From positions 1-64,000 of the forward strand of contig BQMJ01000054.1 in the NCBI GenBank assembly GCA_025991245.1: DNA of 64,000 nt, in the 5' to 3' direction. The notes below the pieces were generated by a model. It saw nothing but the letters and a program-made list of their open reading frames with translations, did not search any database and was not told the DNA's origin. The stretch is from Galdieria partita (taxonomy: Eukaryota; Rhodophyta; Bangiophyceae; Galdieriales; Galdieriaceae). The position numbers and the translations under genes were made by a program. Positions 1-10,899 of this stretch are shown one piece after another (within the stretch, counting starts at the first letter, position 1; the number at the start of each line of letters is the position of its first letter).

Positions 1-489
1 CCTAAATAAACCCTAATAAACCCTAATAAACCCTAAATAAACCCTAAATAAACCCTAAATAAACCCTAATAAACCCTAATAAACCCTAAATAAACCCTAA
101 TAAACCCTAATAAACCCTAAATAAACCCTAATAAACCCTAAATAAACCCTAATAAACCCTAATAAACCCTAATAAACCCTAATAAACCCTAAATAAACCC
201 TAATAAACCCTAAATAAACCCTAAATAAACCCTAAATAAACCCTAATAAACCCTAAATAAACCCTAAATAAACCCTAAATAAACCCTAAATAAACCCTAA
301 TAAACCCTAATAAACCCTAATAAACCCTAAATAAACCCTAAATAAACCCTAATAAACCCTAATAAACCCTAATAAACCCTAATAAACCCTAATAAACCCT
401 AATAAACCCTAATAAACCCTAATAAACCCTAATAAACCCTAATAAACCCTAATAAACCCTAAATAAACCCTAAATAAACCCTAATAAAC
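1..489. repeat. Telomeric repeat array, mixed 10/11-nt units
   Basis: The array consists of head-to-tail units CCCTAATAAA (10 nt) and CCCTAAATAAA (11 nt) in irregular order, beginning at the first base. The complementary G-rich strand would read TTTATTAGGG / TTTATTTAGGG running outward to the left, so this is the left end of a chromosome. The two unit lengths differ by one A, as expected if telomerase slips on an A/U run of its template (inference). Confidence 0.93.
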
Positions 490-673
490 CCTAATAGAAC
501 CTAAATAAACCCTAATAGAACCTAAATAAACCCTAATAAACCCTAATAGAACCTAATAGAACCTAATAGAACCTAATAGAACCTAATAGAACCTAATAGA
601 ACCTAATAGAACCTAATAGAACCTAATAGAACCTAATAGAACCTAATAGAACCTAATAGAACCTAATAGAACC
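490..673. repeat. Proximal variant telomere block
   Basis: Canonical units give way to units containing TAATAGAACC. From about 546 to 670 this becomes a nearly perfect tandem array of the 10-mer ACCTAATAGA, about 13 copies. A single variant fixed over many units points to amplification by replication slippage or recombination rather than new telomerase synthesis. It marks the telomere to subtelomere boundary. Confidence 0.85.
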
Positions 674-675
674 TA

Positions 676-3128
676 GTACAACCTCAGTAAAGCCTGAATA
701 AGAAAGAAAAATGCATATTCTCTTCTGTCAGGCTACGTGTATTTTAAAGTTCACTGCTTTGTTTTCGTGAATTTATCAGAAAAGAAAGTCCTTCAATTGT
801 ATCAATCGTTTTACTCGTGCTTCCAGTATCATTAATTACGCCGCAAGTTTTTATAAAGGTTTTTCTAATGGCCATATGACTTTTGGTTTGTTCTTCTTTT
901 TGTTTGTGGATTTGAGTTTGATTTCGGGAACTCTTAGAATCCCAAAAAATGTTTACATGTTATCGTTAATTAATTATCGTCCTTTTTTGCTTAGCTGTTC
1001 ATTTGTTGTGTTGTGCCGCTTTGAAATTTTAAGCGGTTTGTTTCAATGAAAAACTTTTTTGGTTCATTTTTGCTTTATGTCCTTTCTCTTTTATTGTCCA
1101 AGTTGTAAAGCAAATTATTAAAGCTTTTATTACATTTTTTTTAGTTCTTAGTTAAGGCTATATATATTCTGTAGAGAATCCTCGAGTTTTCTTACAATGG
1201 ATGAATGTTCTTTTATTTATTCTGTTTATATTTTTCTATAGCATATGACTTTGGGTGAAAACAGCACTAAACCTTAATAAAACTTCATTGAACCTGATAA
1301 AAAGAGTTCCTATTGCCCTGTATCAGACCATCCACATTTAAACTATTATCACTGTCTATGTCATATTGATTTGTTAAAGAAAAAAGAGATGTTTTTCTAT
1401 GAAGACCTTTACTTTTGCTATTAGTCTCGTAAAATTAGTCAATTTTAAATGGTGCTTCTTGTTTTGCTAGTGATAAAATGACGTTCCTTGTGAGCCAGTT
1501 TTTTGTATGTTTGTATTTGTTGTTCATTAAGGGAAGACCTGGAAATTTAAGGAAAATTTTAAGATGGTATTTTTAATTCAAAGCTCTTTTGAGTTGAAGC
1601 ATTTCTCTGCTGCTTTGCAATAATTCGAATTTGTGAGGCACTTAGAAATTGTGACCATTTTTCTTAAGTAGCTCCTTCTTGTTGTCATTAGCATTATTAC
1701 CGACGTTCTTAATTGACCTAGTGGAACAGTAAATTTATGGGTTTTTCACATTATTTTTTTTTGCTTTTTCTGATATTTGTGCCAAATCTATTTGGTGTAA
1801 GATCCTTTTGGTTTTTCTGATATTGGATGAATTTACCTTGAAGCACCCTGTTAATATCTTCCAATTGTATTTGAAAGTTTAGTTAAATATGCTTATTTTA
1901 CTAGAAATTATACCTTAATGAAGCCTAGAAAACCAAAATTAGGAAAAATTCTTATTGCTTTTAGCCAGGACATGCCTAGTCTTTCAATACATTGCGCTCT
2001 AGTTGTCTCAAAATAGGAGTGTGCAGTGTAAATTGTTTATGTCTAGTTTCTTATTTATGCTTTTTGCCAAAGAATTGTTACGTTTGTTTTATTTTTTATG
2101 CTCGTTGCGCTACTGACCTAGTTTGGTTTCCTGTCAGCTGCATTTTGTTTAAGCTTTTTTTGGATCGGAAACTAGAGTTACTTGTTACATTCCTCGTTTA
2201 GTTCAGATTTTTTGAAGTTCACAAATTTTCTGCTTCTTTTGCATTGTTTTGAGATTTCAAGTCTTTCGTTTAAATGGTACTCTTCTGGCTACGTTAGTCT
2301 AAAAAACGAGCAATGTACGCAAAGAAGTCGTCGCAACAGTTGAGCAATCTGTCACAATTAACATTTTCCTCTCTTTATTCTTTGTTGTTTTCGTTATTGC
2401 ATTCAAGGGTTGTCCCTTCTTTTTACTATTTTTCTATAAATGAAAAAAACATTTTTCTTCTGTATTTCATTGTCATATAGCAAATGAACTCCCTTTTATT
2501 AAAAGCATTGTATTTTTTTTCTACGAGCCGATTGCTGTAACGTGTTAACTTCGTTTCACAAGGTCGACAAATATCTACCCCACGAGAACAGGTTCAATGT
2601 ATTGAAGATGTAAACAACATGTGGTTTATGAAAATTCTTCAATATCCTCTTCTTTCTATTTCTCTGATTTCTCATTCTATGGTTTGCTCGTAAAATTGGT
2701 ATTTGTATTGTTTCTTTAATAAACTTTGGATACAAGTGTAGCCCTTATAATGCAAAGATTGCCTGTTCCCCTTTGATACATTGCATAAGTGCCTCTTCAA
2801 TACCTTTTCATAATGCCATTATGATAGAACTGAAACTAAAATGCTGAAATCTTTTTTTTTTTAGTGTTGCCATTAATTTTAAAAATTATTGAATTTTTTA
2901 TGCAATAATGTTACAGTAATGTTTCTCGCAAATTTGTCTTTTCATATAGGTTTGTATGGGTATTACTTGGTAACGATAATGATATTTCTTTATTTCCTTT
3001 TCTTATTAAATTCGTTGATATCTCCAGTGCATATATAATGAAAAACTTCCCGATTTGGATAGTTTCAAAACTTTTGTTTTGATCGTTTTACCAAGACTTT
3101 CATAGTTGAACCTTATGAGAATCGTCTT
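676..3128. repeat. Subtelomeric repeat unit A, copy 1
   Basis: This stretch is collinear with 3466-5925 at an offset of about 2.78 kb. Matching anchors include AAGAAAGAAAAATGCAT near 700, AAACCTTAATAAAACTT near 1270, GAGCAATGTACG near 2309 and TGCAAAGATTGCCT near 2752. It is very AT-rich with many T-runs and contains no long open frame, so it looks non-coding. The ends are my visual estimates. Confidence 0.75.
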
Positions 3129-3171
3129 TATTAAACCCTAATAGTAAACCATATGTAGACGGTATAGTAAA
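3129..3171. repeat. Interstitial telomere-like motif 1
   Basis: It contains TTAAACCCTAATAGTAAACC and a degenerate continuation, a telomere-variant sequence lying between repeat copies. This fits past joining of repeat copies at telomeric seeds. Confidence 0.6.
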
Positions 3172-3392
3172 CCTCAGTAAAATCTCAATAAGAAAGAAAA
3201 ATGCATGCTCCCTTCGGCCAGGCTACACATATTTTGCAATTCAATTGTTTCTTTTTTCATGTATGCATTCCAGGATCGGCTTTATTCTATAATGCTTTTT
3301 ACCGTTGCTTCTAATGTAATCAGTTTTGTCGCAAATTTTTAATGAGTATTTTAAAGATGGCGTTGTGACTTTTGTTATTGGCTCTTTTCGGT
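3172..3392. repeat. Subtelomeric repeat unit A, partial copy 2
   Basis: About 220 bp match only the first part of unit A: AAGAAAGAAAAATGCATGC, the CCAGGCTACAC tract, then a GATGGCGTTGTGACTTTTG tract. The match breaks off into a second telomere-like motif. It is a truncated copy wedged between the two full ones. Confidence 0.7.
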
Positions 3393-3465
3393 TAACCTTA
3401 ATATTCCCTAACATTCCCTAATAAACCCTAATAGTACACCATAAGTGGACCCTATAGTAAACCCT
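3393..3465. repeat. Interstitial telomere-like motif 2
   Basis: It contains CCCTAATAAACCCTAATAGT followed by degenerate CCCTATAGTAAACCCTCAGT. It closely resembles the motif at 3129-3171 and directly precedes a full copy of unit A. Confidence 0.65.
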
Positions 3466-5925
3466 CAGTAGAACCTCAATAAGACAAAAAAAATGCATGC
3501 TTCCTTCTACCAGGCTGCACTTATTTTGCAAGTCACTCATTTTTTTTCATTAATGCATTAGAGAAGCCGCTTAATCCTATCAAGCTTTTTACCCTTGCTT
3601 CTAGTAGAATCAATTATGTCGCAAATTTTTTAGGAGTATTCTAAAGATGACGATGTGACTTCTTTTATGAGCTTATTTCTGTTCTGCTTCTATTTGAGTT
3701 TTACTGCGAGAATGCTTCAAACGTAAAGAGAATGTTTACATTTTACTCGTAAATATTGGTCGCCCTTTTTTGTTTAGGCATTTTTCTGTTGTTTTGTGTT
3801 GATTGAAAAGTTTAAGCGGTTTGCTCAAATGCAAACTTTTTTGTAGTAACTGTTGTTTTGACATTGTCGTCTTTCATTGACCAAGGCGTAAAGCAATTTT
3901 TAAAGCTTTGATTACATATCAGTTTTCTTTGTTCTTCGTTGAACCCTTATATGTTGTGTAAAGGATACTCGAACTTTCTTATAATTGATGAATGTGCCTT
4001 TATTTATCCTACTAATATTTTTCTATAGTATGTGACTTTGGATAAAAATAGTAATAAACCTTAATAAAACTTAATAAACCCTGATAAGAAAGTTCCCATT
4101 GCCCTGTACCAAAACATCCGCATTTGAAATTTATTAGGTTCTCTGTCATCACAATGCATTAGAGGAAGAAAGTGAATTGGTTCCACCAAAACCTTTACTT
4201 TTGCTTTTAGTCTGGTGAAAATAATTATTCTCAAACTGTGCTGCTTGTTTTGCCAGTGATGAAATGACTTGCCTTGTGAGCTATCTTTGTGTACGTTTAT
4301 ATTTTTTGTTTATTACTGGAAAACCTGGGAATTTACTGAAAATTTTAAGATGCTATTTTTTAAAGCCCTTTTAAGGAATTTCTCTGTTGCTTCGCAGTAA
4401 TTCGAAATTCTGAGCTTTTAGAAATTGTGAGCATTTTTCTTCAATGGTTCCTTTTTCTTGTTGTTAGCATTATTACCGTCGTACTTGATTGACCGAGTGG
4501 CACAGTGAATTTATGGATTTTTCACATTATGTTATTTTTGCTTTGTCGTATTTGTGCCAAATCTATTTGGTGTAAGATCCTTTTGGTTTCTGGTAATGGA
4601 TGGATTTACCTTGATTGACCCTGTTAATACCTTCCTATAGTATTTGGACTTCTATGTAAATATGCATATTTAACTAGAAATGATGCCCTAATGAAGCCTA
4701 ATGAAACGGAAATACGGAGAAAATGCTTATTGCTTTCATTCAGGACATTCCTAGTTTTTCAATTCGTTGCACTCTAGTAGTCTCAAAGTAGGAGTGGGCA
4801 GAGTAAACTGTTTATGTCTGGTTTCTTATTTTTTGCTAAAGAATAGTTACGTATTGTTTCGTTTTTTATGCTCGTTGTGCTACTGACCAAGCCTTTTTTC
4901 CTTTCAGTTACACTTTGTTCAAGCTTTTTTTGGATTGGAAACTAGACTTAGTTGTTACATTCTTTGTTTTGTTCAAATTTTTTTTGGAGTTCACAAATCT
5001 TTGCTTCTTTTGTATTGTTCCGAGAATTTAAGTGTTTCGTTTAAATGGTACCCTTATGGTGTCATAAGTGTAAGGCGCGAGCAATGTACGTGAACAAGTC
5101 GTTGCAACAGTAGAGCAATCTGACACTATTAACATTTTCATTTCTTTGTTTTTTGCTGCGTTCATTGTTGTCTTCAAGGATTGTCCTCCTTTTTTCTACT
5201 TTTACTCCAATGAGAAAAAAAAGTATTTTTTCTTCTGTACTTTAATGTCATATAGTTACTAAATTCACTTTCATCAAAAGTATTCTATTTTTTTCTCTGT
5301 GAGCAGTTCGCTGTAACTTTTTACTTCGTTTCACACGATCGACAAATATCTGCAGGACAAGAACAGGTTCAAGGTACTGATGATGTAAGAAACATGTAGG
5401 ATATGGAAATTCTTCAATGTATTCTCAAGTTTCTATTTCTCAAAATTCTTATTATACTATGGCTTTCTTATAAAATTGGTATTTGTATTGTTTTTTTTGA
5501 TAAACTTTAGAAACAAGTGTAGCCCTTACAATGCAAAGATTGCCTATTCCCCTTTGATGTATTGCATAAACTTCTCTTCAATACCTTTCCATGATGCCAA
5601 TGTAATAGAACTGAAACTGAACTGCTGTAATCTTTTTCTTCTTTCTTTTAATATTGTCATAAATTTTATAAATTCTTGAACTTTTCTATGCATTAATGAC
5701 ACAGTAATGTTTCTCATAAATTTCTCTTTTCATATAGGTTTGTATGGGTACTACTTAGTAACGATATTGATATTTCTTTATTGATGCTTCTTATTAAGAT
5801 CGTTGCTATCTTCAGTGCATACATAATAATAAGAGTTCAATTTGGATAGTTTCGAAACTTCTGTTTCGATCGTTTTACCAAGACATTTATGGTTGAACCT
5901 TACCCTATGAAAATCGTCGTGAAAA
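3466..5925. repeat. Subtelomeric repeat unit A, copy 3
   Basis: A full-length diverged copy of 676-3128, with roughly the same length (~2.46 kb) and anchor order. An internal telomere-like tract (AATAAACCTTAATAAAACTT near 4052) matches the one near 1270 in copy 1, so it belongs to the ancestral unit. The open frames within it are short and not conserved between copies, so I call it non-coding. Confidence 0.75.
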
Positions 5926-8900
5926 ATCTCTCTTAGCAAAAATTTAAGTCCCGTAATTTGGTCACTTTATTGTATTCTACGTTGCAGTGTTATTGAAAAT
6001 GTAAACATTTGGTGGGTAGTTTTTACTTTCTGACGGCCTAAAAGTACTGCTTGTTTCATTCTGTAAGTACCCTTAACTTGAAATATAGTGTCGCTATACA
6101 TATTTAGCAAAAAAGTATACAATGCTTATGGTATTCTTGGATTTTCAAAAGCAAAACATTGTGTTTCGGTAAACTTTTCGATCCGCCTTTTATCTTTTCT
6201 CAACAATGCCAAACTGAGAATCAATTTGTTGGTTTTTCAGTGTGAATTACTATGCCCTAGATTCTTGCTCAATTGTCGTTTTCTAAGAATGATTGAATTA
6301 GGAGATTCAATCGTCGTATAGACTCTTAGTTCACAATTTAAAAAATTCAGTCTTTTGCTCCTTTCTCTTCTAGTACTACTGTCTGTTTTACTTTTGTGTT
6401 TTATGTCTTATAACCCTAGAATGTGTAATGAAGCTTTTCTAGGTTCTATTTCACCTATGTACTAAAATGTTCGAGGTGAGAATACATTGATTATTTTTAT
6501 ATACAGATTTGTTCTACTTTTCTTTTTACTAAATTTTGCATTATCACCTACTATTTACCCCTGTGAACAACTACGAATACTGATGCCATAAGGACAAATA
6601 ATGTATTGAAATTCTTCAATTTTTTCACTTGGGTCGACCTCCCTAAATTCTTTCTTATTTCATAGACTCTATTCGAGACGATATTTTTATTGCCCTTCTA
6701 ATGAACCGTGGATGATTTCAGAAAAACAATTTTTTTTATTTGAAACCACACGAATTTTCATTCCTTTTTCTAAAAAGCATGTGTTTTTCTCAATTCACTA
6801 GATCGTCGTAAAAGAATCTAATAGAGTATAATATAAGGTGGTTTAGATTCGGTTAAATACTTTTGAAATTGTGTCAATATTCTTGAAGATTTTTGTGATT
6901 TTGCTAATTTATCTGGAGTGACAAAGTAATTCTTTCTTTGAAATCTTTTGGGAATCACCCCCACAGTTGTATTTGTATTGCTATGTAAGCGATATTCAAT
7001 TGTTCCATTTGTTTCACTTTCATTGAAGTTTTTGATTCTTTGGGGGAGCTGAGCAATTTGGTTATGAATTTGATATATGGCGAATCTAAATCTGGTAACT
7101 TTTTACAGCTAACATATGGCATGGCTTGCTTCACTATAGTCGTTTTCGATATTGAAAGGCGACAGTTTTTCGAAAAATAGAATCTTGGGACTGTTGGTTG
7201 TTGCTATGTTGCATCTTTTATCAGACACCTTTTTTTGTAAAAACCTTTTTTGCTTTCTTGTGGTAACTGAATTCATATTGTTCTATTTTATGTTGATCGA
7301 CATAATATTATACACGAATTGTACTGTTGATATATATAAGAAAGATAAAGCAAGCCATGCATTTGCCATAAACAAGCCTCAAATGAATTAAGTAGTTGCA
7401 ATCTAGCCACAAAAGTTCAACTTTTTCTGTAGCATCTTGGACATTATATGCTTGATGTCAGTTTGACTATGCTTTGAATAGCAGCTTGTAGGGAAACATA
7501 TCTCTCAAGAGCACCTTTCCTCCATGAGTTTGTTATATTTTGATTCTTGTTCTTTGGAATCATCCTGTTGTTTTTGTTTCTTTCCTTCTTAAATATATAA
7601 AATTTCTTTTAAGTATTTCAATTTGACAAAAGCACTGAATTGTTTCCGACTGAGAATAAGGTAGGTTTTTCTTTGAACATGCATTTTGGACACTTCTTCT
7701 TACTATCTTTTGCATTATCGATCAATGTCCGTTGAAGAAAACAATTAGAGATATACTTATTCAATAAGGACAAGTAGTATATGAGAATTCTTCAGCTTTC
7801 TAGAGATTCTATTTCTCTTGCTGTCTTTCTTCTCTCTATAGGTCATTTTCAAAACCGGTATCTTTATCGTTCATTTATTAGTCTATAAGTGCACGAAAGA
7901 AGGAAACGTTACAAAGGTCTAATAAAAAAAGAATTGTCTAGTGTCCTATGACATACGTCATGTGCTTTCCTTCAATGAATTATGTTCTCGTGAAACCAAT
8001 GTTATACAGCAAAGAATTATTTAATGATTCACATATTTTGACACAACCTTGTTGCTTTCATATTTGGTAGTTTTGAAGTTTTGTTTTGTTTGTTGATCCA
8101 ATCGTGTCAACTCATCTTCGCCTATGAAATCTTCATCCTCTAAAATACTCGTGCACTTGTACCGCTTTTGACTGATCATGAATTTTCTCTAGTACTTGTT
8201 TTGGTGAAACGTTTTCATTTGTTTGGAGCTAACATAATTCATTATTTACTTGAAATCTTGCAAAACTAAATTGGCTCCGCTTTCCGTTTTTTGCAACAGT
8301 ACTATTTACCATCTACTGTATCAGAGTCTTTCTCGATTCGCTGACAGTGGTTTGAAGAGTACAACCTTGTTTCGCCCTATTTTTCCCTTATGTAGTTCTA
8401 TCTATCACTTAGCAATTTGGCAAAACAGGGTTTTATTTTCTTATGATCATTGTATACTCCTTATTTCATTCTGTGAGTATCTTTGTATACTATAATGCTA
8501 CTTTGAGGATGGTATACACATAAAACCAAAAGTAAGCTATACCATACATATGCCATAAAAAAGCCTTCAACTGAAATAAACAGGAAACAATGACGACGTA
8601 GTTATTCCATCATGTCTGCTATTCTTCCTCTTTCTATTTGCTTTATGTCTAGATAATCTATAACTTTGAGTGGTAGCTATTAGAAGAAAGTATCACTGAG
8701 TAGCATTCTTTTTTATTGGTCATATTGTACTTTCATTCTTTTTCTCTACAATCAATTCGTTCTTCTTTGTTTTCTTATCTTTAAATACTTTTTTAGTCTT
8801 TTAGTATGCATTGCATAATATTTTGGTTTCTTCCTAGCTCTTTTTGCTAGAATTTTCTATTTGAAACTCTTTGTTTGGGAAGTCCTCCAATCGAAATTCT

Positions 8901-10899
8901 ATTTCTTCCATTGTTACCATAAGAAATTTCAATGCGTTTTGCTTTTCATACTTATCTAGCGTTTAAATTGGTACTTGGCGAATAGAATTTAAATGAATGC
9001 CTTCTACTGAGGCACATATTCATTTCTATGTTCTAATAGGGAGCAAGAGCAAGATTGAGACTAGCAGTCTTTGTTAACGGCTCAACTTGAAATACTGTAG
9101 TATTTGAGACACTGCAGAAGAAGCTCTACTTGTAAATATTCTAGTGTACTTGCAAACTGGATCAAGAATTTCCAACTATGTCATGTATGCAAAAATGCAC
9201 CATAGAGATTTTGAATCAATCGTTGGTCTTTCCTCAGCTTTTCCAAAGGACAATGGAATATGAAAGAAGAGCTTGGTAAGTTCGATTCTATTACTCCTCC
9301 ATTTCTGTTGATTTCGACCACTACTTATTTTTATATTTACAAATAAATAGCACTCTAGCCATTTTTTAGACAGTTGGAGCTTACTGTTGGATAATCGTGA
9401 AAAAGTTTATATGAAACAAGAAAACACAAATTAGTATATTCAAACCAATTTCTACAACTTTTTTTCCACAAATATCTGCTTTAAAAGAATTTCGAAAAAT
9501 TTTTCAATTTTGTCGGCTACACAGTACAAGATATAGCCCATGACAGCCAAAAGGCAATAGAGAAAAGTGAGGGAAAATGAATCAATGAACCCTCATGTGA
9601 ACTCAAATAACTTTTTAGTGGCTTTCCCAACGACCCAGCTTGGATTCTAATTCAGCCTAGTAAAATCTACAATGCAACAAGTTTTTCATTTGCAACACAA
9701 TCTACTAAGGTTGTATATATTATTTGCTAATGTTGTCTTCATAGATATCACTTTCTAATTTAGTCTCTTGTAAAGAATAGAGGTTTCTTTGTATAATTGT
9801 ATTTCTTCTTGTTGAGTGTGTATGGTTTTTGAATATGTAGTTTTTTCCAGGTACTACTTTACGTATTTTTTATGTTAATCCTTTTCCTCTTTCACATCAC
9901 AGTGTAATTGGAAATGATTTCAGTATTGTGCATTATAGACAACTTTATAGTTTTAATGTATTTTATTCTGAACTTTTGGTATTGTCCGTTTTTAAACTTT
10001 TTCCTAATTGTTTTAATTCGCCACTGGGTTATATAAAATTCGTAAACTTTTTTCTTCTCCTAGACTTCCTGTAATTTAGAAATTTAATTGTGTTTGTCCT
10101 TGTTTTGGCTGTGTAGTTCGTTTTGAACTGATATTGTTGTTGCCAGAAATTTTTGGGTTTTCTCTTTTCAATTGAATATTCTATGTGAAACTCTCACAAG
10201 GACATGTTGTCTTCAATAAGTTTCTGTGATAAATAAAGCTTCTCATGTCAATTGTATTGCATCTCTATTTATTGTTTTGATTAATATTGGGTTGCTTGAA
10301 ACTTTTAAACTGTGGTCTTAGAAGCATTTTTGTATAGTTGTTCTTCATAATAAAGTTTTTCTTATGAAGCGATACGAGAACTTTCTTCTTTTGGCGTTGG
10401 TTTATAGCTCTACTCCATTGGTCCCAGCTCTGCACAATTATGAATAATTCTGATTGGCTGATTGGTAAAACTTGAATGGTCAATTCTAGTCTTTATCTTG
10501 TTTTAAGCATTTGCGTTGATTCTTTGAAGTCTCTCTGTTTACAGCTTTGTGACTCAAAGTGGCTAAACGTTGAGTCTCGCCTCTACTGAATTGGGTTAAA
10601 GCATATGCAAATTGCCAAGATTCGATTTCTTAGATGTTATCAATTGTATTTTCCTTCTATAATGGTCTTTTTTGGTACTGTGTATTGCAGTTGGTGTTTG
10701 TCTTTCTTTCTTGGCTAAAAGTCTTTCTCATTTGTATATAATTGACAAGGTAATTTGTCTATAAATGAAATTACGATAGTGTACATTTTTTATTATCAAT
10801 TGAATAGAAAAAATTCCTTGCCTTTCAGACATTTTTATCATTATGACGATCCAAATGTTGGAGAGAGTTCTTCTTGTATAATTAACTAGTCACGAAATT
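5926..10899. other. AT-rich gene-free subtelomere with decayed repeats
   Basis: No open frame here resembles a known protein. The stretch holds decayed repeats. For example, a tract near 7785-7870 resembles 2625-2710 and 5400-5490. The tract at 7300-7395 (GCCATAAACAAGCCT) resembles 8515-8580 (GCCATAAAAAAGCCTT). The tract at 6170-6470 is related to 13285-13510. I see no RNA gene or coding exon. Confidence 0.55.

Noticed and set aside
1-673. Short regular repeats that might be read as a CRISPR array
   Set aside because: Units are contiguous with no unique spacers, and the array lies at the sequence end with a telomere-like G-rich strand.
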